Shown piece by piece: positions 46,869 through 56,521 of a stretch of 64,000 nt of DNA (positions are counted from its first letter, which is position 1; the number at the start of each line of letters is the position of its first letter). The notes beneath the pieces were generated by a model that ran no database searches, had not been told where the DNA came from, and saw only the letters and a program-made list of their open reading frames with translations. Made by a program: the position numbers and the translations under genes. This DNA comes from Physcia stellaris (Eukaryota; Ascomycota; Lecanoromycetes; Caliciales; Physciaceae): positions 558,001 through 622,000 of the forward strand of contig JABSSW010000003.1 of NCBI GenBank assembly GCA_018902385.1, written 5' to 3'.

Positions 46869-48394
46869 TCAGCTCAGCGGTTTCCCAACCTGCTGGGACG
46901 ATTGAAGGATCACTATTCCAAAGGGATCTCTGTCTCGTTCACTAACCTCCACTAGTACATCCTCATCTTTCACCGCGTCCTCCCACTCCGGCGTTAGTAT
47001 CCCGTCCTCTTCTCTTTCTCTCTCGACCACTTCTCTTACCGTTTTCCATTCCTTCTGAAGAATCTCTGTCAGTTTCCCTTTGAGTACACTACTCAGGAAC
47101 CCCCTCTCGGTATTGCTGTGGAAAAGCGTGACGACACACTGCCCTTTCTCGGTCGCTTTCAAAGCATCATGGTGAGACAGTTCTCCGGTGAATAACAGGT
47201 CAGCTTCAACGTCCTTCAGTACGCTATGACCAGAACCAGCGCATATGCCCACGGAGCTGATCTGGATATCTTCCACTTGGCGATTTTGCGGTATGGCAAC
47301 GGGAAACCCTTTAGGATTCCCGACACCACGAGCTATGCGTTCGATGAGGTGGGTTAGAGGCTGTGGATTGGAGAACTTGACTATGCGGCCCATCCCGGCA
47401 GACTCAAAGCCTGTAAAAATCGTCTGTCGTCAGATAAGTGATGATAAATGTTGGGCTAAGCTACTTACCTTCGACGTGAGTGATAGAATGGATGACAGAG
47501 CGAGTATGGTCAGCAGTGGACCTACATGCTGCATCAGCGGCGCAAGAGACAATGTCTTGGGAATGCAACGTACGGTGCGAGCTCGGTCTGTTTGAGATTT
47601 TCTATCGAAGGATGATGGGACGGATACGTTGGCTTAGAATACGTGCGCTGTAGTGCCATTCGGCCCGGCCGTTGTCTCTTGTCATCTTTCGAAGGCTCTT
47701 CGGATTTGGCCTCGGGGACCTCCTTTTCTGGTTCTGCTGTCTTGGTCTCGGGTTCGGGCTCGGACAAGGTGCCTGTCACTATGTCTGCTAGCCAGTCGCC
47801 CAAACCTCCAGGCGCTGCATCGACAGCTGTGTGGGGGCTGTAAACCTAGGATTCAAAGTGAGCGGAGCTGACTGCTACAACCTCGATTGGGTAGAAATAC
47901 GCTTATGCCTTCAAGAGCAAGGCGTAGCAATGACTGCTGCTGCGAGTCGGCTAAGGTCAAGGACTTCAAGTCTCTGAAGATTATGGGATCTACAACCCAT
48001 CAGCAAGGATACCTACATATCCGTGTGACAGTCTACTGGCATACGATATGAGACTACTACACAGTCTTTGCGCTCAATAGCTTCATCTGCAACGGCTTTC
48101 GTAAGGTCAATGGTCAGAAGCACGGAGTTCATCTGCCGGCGTATAGGATCAAAGGGCGCTTCCAATAGCACTTGGATCTTCGGATTAGTCAGGGACTCGG
48201 AATTCTAGCTGAATTCGCCATCGGAGACCCACAGCCAGTGTTGTCAAAGCCTTCTGCCAGAGCTTCTGGGTATCTGACAGATGAATTTAGCTTTCGCCTT
48301 GCACCTTCTCGTGAGCTCTAGCCTACAATTTCCTCATAGAGCTCACCACCGCTCTGGTGAAGGGGCTCGCCTTATCGGTGGTGTAGGTACTCAT
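46869..48394 (-). CDS. NIF3: NIF3 family protein (NGG1-interacting factor 3 / YbgI/DUF34 type)
   Basis: Seven exons (48394-48327, 48273-48233, 48170-48045, 47989-47901, 47845-47574, 47521-47469, 47410-46869) encode 396 residues. Hallmarks are FDNTGLLLEAPFDPIRRQMN, the metal-site CVVVSYHPIIFRDLKSLT, VYSPHTAVDAAPGGLGDWLAD, and the C-terminal ADLLFTGELSHHDALKA and LFHSNTERGFLSSVL with further metal-binding His and Glu. The family is widespread, forms toroidal hexamers in bacteria and binds two metals; its physiological reaction is unsettled. About 50 low-complexity residues (EPEPETKTAEPEKEVPEAKS) split the conserved halves, as in other fungi. The GGCT|gtgggt junction was chosen because it restores NTGLLLEAP. 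Divergent from the BolA gene. Confidence 0.93.
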
Positions 48395-48879
48395 CTTCGC
48401 GATTGGACCAAAACAGGCTCTGCGAAGCATGGGATGACCAGCGGAGGCCGTTGAAGACTTTCCCTTTACGGATGCATGCCAGCCTCAGCCCGGGGAGTTG
48501 CTGCACAATTCTATCGACAGGCAAAGCCACTCAACGGGTTCAGGGAGCTAGAGCTAGCTGTCTGCTGGAGCTGGAAGATTATCAAAGTGATCAACAGAGA
48601 AGTTGGAGTGCTAAACATCATTGGCTAAGGCAGGAAAACCCTGCTGGCGAATGCCGGGAATTAGGCTCGAAAAAACGCAAGCTAGCCCAGCTGGCGGTAT
48701 TCCCCACCGCCAGGTCTAGAATTGCCAGGGGTTGCTAGGTAAGTTCCAAGGCCTATTTCTAAGATTAGCTCCCGCCAACCCTGCCATTGACAAATACTTT
48801 ACTGTACCTTCACCCTCCACGACTCCCTACCTACGTCACTCTCTACCTCGCAAAGACCCCAGTTCCCTCAACGGCTCCA
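48395..48879. promoter_or_regulatory. Divergent upstream region of NIF3 and the BolA gene
   Basis: 485 bp between divergent starts. A plus-strand frame at 48403-48738 has no family features. The BolA frame stays open upstream to about 48787 but without ATG. Confidence 0.5.
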
Positions 48880-49409
48880 ATGCCCACTCTGTTCCGGCCA
48901 CTCATCCTCAGGCAAGCAGCGCGCTCCCTCACAGCCCCTCACTGGCCCAAACCCTATGCAACCATGACCACCCCAGGCGCCGCAGAGACCGACACCGGAG
49001 CCGCAGCCATCGCCAACAGCTCGGGCATAACGCCGCAAACGCTGAGCGCGACGCTGAAGGAGAAGCTGGACGCTAGTCACGTTGATATCAATGACATCTC
49101 CGGTATACACATATCCTCTGTCCCCATCCTCCAGAGACCCAAAGCAGAGTCGGGACACGAGTCATCTACTTTAGATTGCGGGGTTGCTGACCCTTTTTCA
49201 ATTGCGTGACTGTAGGCGGCTGTGGTCAGGCCTTTGAGGCCATGATCGTCTCCCCCCAGTTCGTCAAGAAGAACACCCTCGCTCGCCACCGTCTCGTCAA
49301 TTCGGCGCTCAAGGCCGAGATCGCCGCTATCCATGCTTGGACGCCGAAGTGCATGACGCCCGAGGAGTGGGAGAAGAAGCAGGCGGAGACTGGGCCAGGT
49401 GGGTCGTAG
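48880..49409 (+). CDS. BolA-like protein, probably mitochondrial (Bol3 type)
   Basis: Exons 48880-49102 and 49216-49409 encode 138 residues. The N-terminus ([19 protein letters not shown]) is a plausible mitochondrial presequence. The BolA fold follows: [39 protein letters not shown] with the conserved Cys of the ligand loop, and [27 protein letters not shown] with the helix-turn-helix-like motif and invariant RHRLV His. BolA proteins partner with monothiol glutaredoxins in Fe-S cluster delivery. The Bol3 assignment rests on the presequence and the GGCGQAFE motif. The 113-bp intron is long for this window. A second ATG (MTTPGAAE) could make a cytosolic form. Confidence 0.9.
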
Positions 49410-49597
49410 CGGTGGGTTATATCGGTCGATGCATTCACGGAGGAGGCATATTCATGGGCATAGCAATGGAGTTTTGGGAATTCTTTGGATTGTGAAGAAA
49501 AGTGTAGCCATAATGCTCGCTAAATCGCTATCAAGCGTGAACATTTCGAAGCAAAAGAAACCAAAAAGCATCCGGTGACTCGCTTGAATGTTCATCG

Positions 49598-50578
49598 CTA
49601 TAAAAAAGCAGAAGTCTCCGGCTTCTTCTTCGACTGTCTCAGTTTCGCAAGGTCTGCCTCCATCCAGGCATCGTACTGCTTGATCTGGGCCTCCAACTCA
49701 GCTACGCGGTGGTTCGTGTTCGCCGTCCGCTCCATCGCCTTGTCCCTTCGCACCAAGTATTCCTTCATCAAACCCTGATACTCGGCATCCTCATTGAAAT
49801 CCTCCGGTCTCTCGTCCTCGATGGCGCATTTCCGATCAGAGATCCTCCTGACCTGTTTGATGTATCCGTCATGGTAGCAGTCTTGAGCCGATTCGAGCTC
49901 TTTCATGGTGACTCTGGTGCTGTCCATGACGCAAAGGAGGCAGAGGTCCGACACCATGCGGTAGACCGTGTTATCGCAGTTAGGGCAATGCTTCTCCCCT
50001 TCTGCTTGCTCCGGTTTCCGGATACTGAGGGGTGTTGGCCGGAAGACGGTCTCTTTGCGACGGGGCTCCAATTTGTTGCGCCGTTCAGGGTACAGGGCGC
50101 GAAGTGCAAGGTACCGCTGAGCGCGGAGTATTTCGTGCTCTTGGAGGATTGAAGAGAACGAGTCGGAGGACTCTGTTTCATTGCCGGATTCGGATCCGGA
50201 TTCGGATTGGGTGGAGTCGGAGTCGGAGTCGGAGCTGGAGAGGGAGGTGACATCGAGCTGTGGAGCTAGAGAATCTGGTTGGTAAGATTTTGGGTGCGGT
50301 CCCAGGTGTTCCAATTGCTCCCAGTCCTCTCTGTCTTCTGAGCTTTCTACGATATGGACTGCCAGGTATGGGGCCTCACTTGGAGATGGAGAGTTGTGAA
50401 TCTCCTCGGTGGGAATGTTAAAATCATCTTCACCTCCCCATATGTCATCGAATTGATCCCAATTTCCAACGGTGAAGCTTTTCAGTGCATTAGTCTTTAC
50501 GGAAGAGTCTGTTTGACTTTCCGACTTTCCTGGGTCAACGTTGCGGGCTTGTGACCATGGGTTTTGGGAACAGTCCAT
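49598..50578 (-). CDS. Unknown acidic protein with a putative Cys4 site
   Basis: A single exon of 326 residues; I do not recognise the family. The N-terminal half is disordered and acidic, with a Ser/Asp/Glu repeat region at about residues 115-145 (SSSDSDSDSTQSES) from a GAxTCx-type DNA repeat. A CPNCDNTVYRM..LCLLCVMD motif at about 200-220 looks like a zinc ribbon or knuckle. The C-terminal 110 residues are charged and helical, with a likely coiled coil (RRDKAMERTANTNHRVAELE). The start is the ATG at 50578; the open frame extends 19 codons further but without ATG. Confidence 0.65.
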   Translation of the reverse strand: MDCSQNPWSQARNVDPGKSESQTDSSVKTNALKSFTVGNWDQFDDIWGGEDDFNIPTEEIHNSPSPSEAPYLAVHIVESSEDREDWEQLEHLGPHPKSYQPDSLAPQLDVTSLSSSDSDSDSTQSESGSESGNETESSDSFSSILQEHEILRAQRYLALRALYPERRNKLEPRRKETVFRPTPLSIRKPEQAEGEKHCPNCDNTVYRMVSDLCLLCVMDSTRVTMKELESAQDCYHDGYIKQVRRISDRKCAIEDERPEDFNEDAEYQGLMKEYLVRRDKAMERTANTNHRVAELEAQIKQYDAWMEADLAKLRQSKKKPETSAFL

Positions 50579-51999
50579 CTCTGGAAGATGGTGTTTAATT
50601 CTGCTTCGAATATTGTAAGTAGCCGTTCTGGTCAAGTTGGTAAATCTCCTTTTGTATGAGTCTGCACACAGTACTAGAACAGGCCAGGTATTCTTGATTG
50701 ATCAAGTATAATAGGCTTGTTTGCTCCGTTTTCTTAGTGTATCGTTGAGACAAAGACTATTGTCAACACTGGTCTCGAAATTCTGACGCTGATTCCTGCG
50801 TCACTGTAATTGGACTCTGATGTCTTTTGTTGAGGGCGATGTGAGACTACTTGTGTAATGCAAGTCGGTGTGAGACGGAGGAAAGAAAGAAGCACACTTG
50901 GTGGACCGGGTCAGTTTGAAAGATCTGACTCATTCGATTTTTTGTTTGGTTATCTGGCGTTTGGGAGTGAGAAGTTATGATTCACCACGAGATAAGGTTC
51001 CTGAAAAGCCTCAAAGCACCCAACGGTTGAAAAAACGGAAGTTTGTGCGCCCCACCTTTTCGCTTGAACTACGAGTGTTGAAGTTATTTATGGGAGAGGC
51101 AGGTAGATACACGGGTGGGAAGAAAAGTTGTGTTGTACACCAGAATGGTCATTTTCCACCCTTTCGACTCCCTGCGCTATGAGCAAAAACAGTGCTATCG
51201 CCTGCGTCGTAGTGGCAGGAGACTTATGAAACTCATGGTAATCATTAGTCCTAGACATTGTTATCAGCCGATGGTTCTGGGGTATCAACACCTTGGAATT
51301 ATCCCATGGTCTGGTGTGGTGCTATCTTGCCTCCCATGCATCGCCATCGATACACCCAATATGATAACACGCTTACCCGTGTTTGGCACAAAGCATATGC
51401 AGACGACCTGAAGACGATATGAAATTAGTATGAAGACAACAAAGACGTTGTGGGTTCGAATCCAACGAGCAACCCGCAAGGCGCTGTCAAGACCTGAACT
51501 AAGACGCCTTAATCGTAAACCGGAGAGCAGCAGTCATGTCGCATATGACTACAGCTCGAGGATGTTGGTCTATCTTCCATCCCAAGAAGCCCCGCCGGCT
51601 CTTGGTTTGGGAGGAGACTTGTTTTATGGTTCCTACTCATACTTTGTCTTGTGGCTTCGAAAAAAGTTTGTGGCATGTTTGATGTTAGTATCCTCAGACA
51701 TATGTAGCTTTCTCGTATCACCGTCATCGTCATACGAATGCTGGTCTTTCGTTATGCTCGTAGTAGATAATTATCCACTCATTGCGGAGAAGTACTTGAT
51801 GGGCTACACGAGTAGTTGCTGACTTTTCTTAGCATGTTGATTTCTTTAACCCATCTCAAAGCTAGACACCCTAGCAAGCTGTATAACATATGGATACCAT
51901 TTTCAAAGACTAGCAGAATAGAAATGGGATGCTCCTCCAAGGCTCCTCCAAGCGGACTAGATCCAGACTTGGGTTAGCTTTACTTTCCCCTGCAGAGTA
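50579..51999. other. Intergenic, 1.4 kb, left flank of the transposon
   Basis: Upstream of the acidic protein gene. A plus-strand frame at 51430-51822 (130 codons) shows no domain. A tRNA T-arm-like string near 51446-51466 is discussed under rejected items. The last bases before the transposon are CTGCAGAG then the duplicated TA at 51998-51999. Confidence 0.55.
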
Positions 52000-52089
52000 T
52001 CGTGGATTGCAAATGTTTGTTCCAACTGCCGAAAATGCCAAGGTTTGGGTGCGGACCCCACCAAAGTATCGGAAAATCGAGCGATTTTG
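52000..52089 (+). repeat. Left terminal inverted repeat of the transposon
   Basis: Begins TCGTGGATTGCAAATG and runs to the CGAGCGATTTTG block. It matches the reverse complement of 56305-56394 with about three mismatches in 90 bp. Weaker similarity continues inward to a shared CTCGCTTAG block (about 52138). The repeat contains ordinary CC, GG, CT and AG steps, unlike the interior. Confidence 0.95.
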
Positions 52090-52149
52090 GTAAATCGTCA
52101 ATATCATCAATTGAGCACCTCAATAAAGCTCTGAATATCTCGCTTAGAA

Positions 52150-55100
52150 TAATTCATGATGTTGTGATTCGTGTGAATGATCAATTCATGCGTTTCGTCG
52201 AAATCATCGCTTTCATGATGCATAATGCATCAAAACAGCGATGTAATCGACGTTCACGAAAAATTTTCTTTTTTTCGTAAAAATTTTTTGCAATGATTTT
52301 CAATTGATGTAATATTTTTATTTCTCGTTTTTATTGTTGTTTTGAATGTTTCGTTTGTTTCGTTCGTTTTATATCATCGTCGATATGATTTTTTTCGTGA
52401 AAAAAAATTCACAGCGACAGCAATTGAAATCGTTGTTGTTTTCAAAATCAAAAAAATCAAAAAAATCAAAAAAATCAAATCGAAAACGAAATTCAAATTC
52501 AAATTCAAATTTCAAATCATATTCAATGTGAAATTCGTTTCGTCGAAATCGAAAAAAAAATTCGTTTTCGAAAAAATTCAATTCGAATTCAACAAAAAAC
52601 ATTGAACGCGAAAAATGACGTTATCGAAAACGTCGAAAATAATGAAACGAAAAAAACAAAAAAAATTGTCGATTTGAACGAAAAAATGAAAAAAACGAAA
52701 AAAAAAAAAAAAAAAAAAACGAAATTTCAAAAATCGAAATTTCGAAATTTCGAACAAAAATGATCAAATTTAATCGTCAACTTGATAAAAAAATCGATAA
52801 AAACAAACAAAAAATCATATTCATCGATTTTGAAAAAAAAAAAATTTTTATTCAATTTGTTTTTCGTCAAATCAAAAAACGAATTAAATCAAAAATTTTG
52901 AATAATGAAAACGAACTTCGCAAAAAAATGAAAAAAAAAAAAAAATCAACAAAAAACTGAAAAAACGATTGATCGAAATAAAATATATCGTTCATTGAAA
53001 AATGTTTTTCGAAAATGTTGTTGTTGATCAAAATATTGTCATTTTTCGCATTATTGATATAAATCGTTTCGATTTTTTGAAAATTTCGAACGTTATGCAA
53101 CATGTCGCGAAAAATCACGTCGTCGTCAATAATTTGACGATATTTCATTTATTTATCATTGAAACGCTTATTTGATTTGCACAAACGAAAAACGAAAAAA
53201 ATTTTACTATTTTCGCTAAATGAATCGATTTCGATTCGAAAATGATGTTTCAATTGCGAATGAAAATGTTACAAAAATTTTCGAAAAAACAATTCATCGT
53301 GCGTATTGAAACTCGATATTACAAAAATGTCAACGACATCATTTTCGAAATTCAACGATTTTTTTTCGTCGTTTCAGTATCGATCATGATCGAATTGAAA
53401 ACTCAACAAATAAAACAGAAAATGAACATTCAAAAAAAAAAACGAACAAAACAAATCGAAAACAAAAAATTACAATTTATCGTCGATTATAATTGCACGA
53501 AATTTAAATGTTTCAACAACAAATTTCAAAATGAAAATGTTGAAAATCAATGCGTTGTTCATAACAATCATCATTATATTTTTATTAAAAACGTCATTAA
53601 CAAATGACATGATTTAATTACACAAATCAAAGTCATCGTCGTTAAATGTTTTGAGCACATTCGAAAAACGCTCAAATCAACGTTTTTAATTAAGAAATTT
53701 TTCGATGAAAACAAAAACGATACGTCAACGAACGTTTATTTGAATGTATTGAACGTCAAAACGTTGAATTTTTTAACTCGTTCAAAAAAACGAGTTTCGA
53801 GACGTCATAATCATAAACGTCGAAAAAATAACAAAAAAATCGAAAAAAATCACAAAATTTCAAATTTTTTTTTTTTTCGTCGTTTTTTTCTTTTGAATTC
53901 AGTTCGAAATTCTATTTTAACGAAAAAAAATCTCATTCTCGTTCGAAATTCAAACGAAAATCGAAACGTTCGCGTTCGATCAGCAAATTCAAACGCACAA
54001 CGTCGATCAAACGATCAAAAATGCGATTTTTGTTAACAAATCGCGTGCGTATTCTGCTTTTTCTGATGTTTTTTTTTTATGAATAATTTCGTCAAATTCA
54101 AAAAAAGCGTCGTGAATATAATTGATGATTTCATTCGTTGAAAAATTGACGTCAATCGAAAATTACGTTTCGATAGTGAATTGAAAATTTATTTGCATGT
54201 TGAACGAATATTCATCGACAAAAAATTCGATTTTCGCATTGTACAAAAAAAAAAAACATCATGCAAATCGAAAAATGATGAAAAAAGTACGACATCGAAT
54301 CGAATATCGATTTAACGCTCGCTCGTGATGCGAAAAAATTTGAAATCTATTTTGCAAAAACGTATGAGCATGATATGATTTCATTCAACGAAATTTCAAA
54401 AAAAGTGAAATATCAAGAAAAAATAAAATCAAAAAAAATGAATTCAAAAAAATGAATCAATCATGACTCGTGAAATACGTGATGAATGCATTTATTTCAT
54501 TAATCGCGTTAATTTCATACAAGTAATAAAAACGTGTATTTTATTCGATCAAATTAAATTTCAATTTCTTTTGATAAAATATTACGTATTTTATGTCTCA
54601 TTACGTGTATTATATCGTCGATCATTCGCTGAGTCTCATTATCACAATAAATTACATCTTCGCAATTGCGAAAATTTTTAATTTTTCGAGTTTGATCGCT
54701 AATTCGATTTCAAACATGTTTATTGATATATTTTCGTCATCGTCAAATTCACGATACGCATCATTCGTTGAAATTGAAACGATTCGATTGATTGAACGTC
54801 AAACGATTACATCGTCACGACGATTTTTTTTTTCAACATCACGACGATTTTTTTCACGAGTCGAAAGACTCGAATCGTTACTGTTTTTCTTTTTGATGAA
54901 GTCTTTTTCTATGTCGCTCGAATTGAATATTCAAAATTACGATATGAAATTTTTGAAAAAACAAAACGTGTTCGAAATTCGCTTGATCAAGCAGCAAAAT
55001 AATACGAAAAACGAAAACATTGACGAGAATCGACAAATTTCGAAAATCACGACTACTGATGACGAAAAATAAATAAAATTACATAAAAATTTTCAACAAA

Positions 55101-55150
55101 TTTGAATCAATTTAATCGTTTTAATTCGATTTATTTACATACATTCAATC
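52150..55150. other. Unexplained AT-rich interior of the transposon
   Basis: No family is recognised. Low-complexity stretches include repeated TCAAAAAAA (52450-52480) and TTCAAA units and an A-run near 52700. Plus-strand frames at 53242-53607 and 53740-54036 read basic, Asn/Lys-rich protein, and one part has clustered Cys and His (CTKFKCFNNK..ENQCVVHNNHHY). Another frame runs 54463-55072. These may be decayed remains of a second gene or cargo, or simply artefacts of base composition. Confidence 0.4.
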
Positions 55151-55151
55151 G

Positions 55152-56178
55152 TTAAAAATAATCGTATTTCGTTGTTCGAAACAATTTGTCAAAATCATTT
55201 CGTTGATTTTGCGCAAACATCGCATTTGCGAAAAATCGTTCGAAATTTTCAAAATGTAATTCATACGACTCAACAATGTAATCATTACGTTTGATTCATC
55301 GCTTGAATACAGCGAAAAATGTTTTTATTGAATTAAAATTCGATAAATAAAAAAATAAAAACGTCAATTTCACATCAATCGTTGCGCACATTTTTTTAAA
55401 TCGATCAGATTTGTGAGCAAAAACATTATCGCAAATAATAATCGAGTTAAATTTTTCGAGTGTTGCAAATGTGCATAAAGAAAAAATTTGTTCATACACA
55501 AACGCATCGAACAACTTTTGCGTTATCGAGTCATGATGTATCGTTCAAGCGATGTATTTTTTGATTGTGTATGCAAAAAATATTGATCATTTTTTTGATT
55601 TTTTAAACAAAACGTTGACAATTTTTTTTCGATTCACATGCGTTCATGCATATTTTCGATTTTTTGTACGTTCGCAAATCGCGATCTCGTCAAAAAACAT
55701 TAATTGATGAAATTTTCAATCGAATATTTTCAATTTTCAAACGTTTCGCTGACATTGATTTCGTTGAAAAACACGATAAACGATTTTGCAAATGATCAAT
55801 TAAAACATCAAAACGATCGAAAACGTTGATTTTTTTATGAAATCATTCAAATTTTTTCAAAATTCGACAAATAATCGTTTCGCTGACAACAACATCATAC
55901 ATATCGAAAATAAATCAGCACATTTCGTTCAAATATTTGATGAAATGCAAATCGATATAATCGAATAAATGCAATTTCATCGTTTCGATCAATTTTCGTA
56001 ATCGTTTCATGATTGCATATGAAACGATCACAACATCATATTTGATCAGATTTCGTTTCATTTTATTTATTTGTTTCACAGTAACGTTTGTGATCACTGA
56101 AATTCGCGAAAAAAATTCGTCATATCGAATCATGATTTCAATTTCATCGCGAATTTTTTGAGTGAACGACGACGACAT
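55152..56178 (-). pseudogene. Decayed Tc1/mariner-like transposase
   Basis: Reading from 56178, MSSSFTQKIRDEIEIM begins an N-terminal helix-turn-helix region that goes on to a second one (VVVSETIICRILKKFE). The DDE domain is recognisable near 55430-55296: IIICDNVFAHKSDRFKKMC is the second catalytic Asp region, followed by the LTFLFFYLSNFNSIK block that corresponds to the family LPPYSPxxNPIE. Spacing between the Asp and the final catalytic position is 34 residues (DD34E type), but that position is now Lys (codon at 55325-55323), a change expected from G to A. The C-terminal tail runs to a stop at 55152. Several in-frame stops, mostly at positions expected to be Trp, interrupt it. Confidence 0.85.
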
Positions 56179-56304
56179 AGTGAGCGATGATAAAATCTCA
56201 AAACGATAAAAAAAAAAATAAACATCAAAATCAATAACTAAGCGAGTTATACTGATGCTCAATAGAAATTACAATGCTTTATTACTGAGTTCTACGAAAT
56301 TTAT

Positions 56305-56394
56305 CAAAATCGCTCGATTTTCCGATACTTTGGTGGGGTCCGCACCCAAATCTTGGCACTTTCGGCGGTTGGAACAAACATTTGCAATCCACGA
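56305..56394 (-). repeat. Right terminal inverted repeat of the transposon
   Basis: Mirror of 52000-52089, ending TGCAATCCACGA before the TA at 56395. It is unmutated in composition, as is the sequence down to about 56255. Confidence 0.95.
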
Positions 56395-56521
56395 TAGCGC
56401 ATCGCTTGGCGGGGAACACCCCACGCTCCGCGTCTTAAGGCCAGCGCGTCTGTTACTTCTACCTGACTCGCTCCAACTGCGGGTTGCACAACTGCCTACT
56501 CACCAAAGCGAACCCATCAGC

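Larger units (their letters stand above)
52000..56394. mobile_element. Tc1/mariner-like DNA transposon, 4.4 kb, interior heavily C-to-T mutated
   Basis: The element is bounded by TA (51998-51999 and 56395-56396), the target duplication typical of Tc1/mariner elements. Its ends are inverted repeats of at least 90 bp beginning TCGTGGATTGCAAATG. The right end holds a decayed transposase on the minus strand (55152-56178). The interior from about 52,150 to 56,160 is extremely AT-rich; C is kept almost only before A or G, and homopolymers of A are common. By hand in 54061-54240 I count 20 C before purine and one before pyrimidine. Members of this superfamily are usually 1.3-2.4 kb, so about 3 kb (52150-55150) is extra. 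It inserted 127 bp upstream of the DEK_C gene. It cannot make active transposase now. Confidence 0.93.

Noticed and set aside
51446-51466. tRNA T-arm-like string (GTGGGTTCGAATCCAAC)
   Set aside because: The TTCGAATC loop is typical, but the stem has a mismatch and no D-arm, anticodon arm or acceptor stem can be built around it.
51430-51822. Plus-strand frame of 130 codons left of the transposon
   Set aside because: Composition and sequence look random; no splice context or motif.
52369-52602. Mirror-image frames on both strands rich in Lys/Asn and Phe/Glu
   Set aside because: Produced by repeated TCAAAA/TTCAAA units and A-runs, not by protein coding.
52000-56394. Retroelement or centromere-like AT-rich block
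   Set aside because: Long terminal inverted repeats, TA duplication and a DDE transposase remnant identify a single DNA transposon; there are no direct terminal repeats, reverse transcriptase motifs or satellite arrays.
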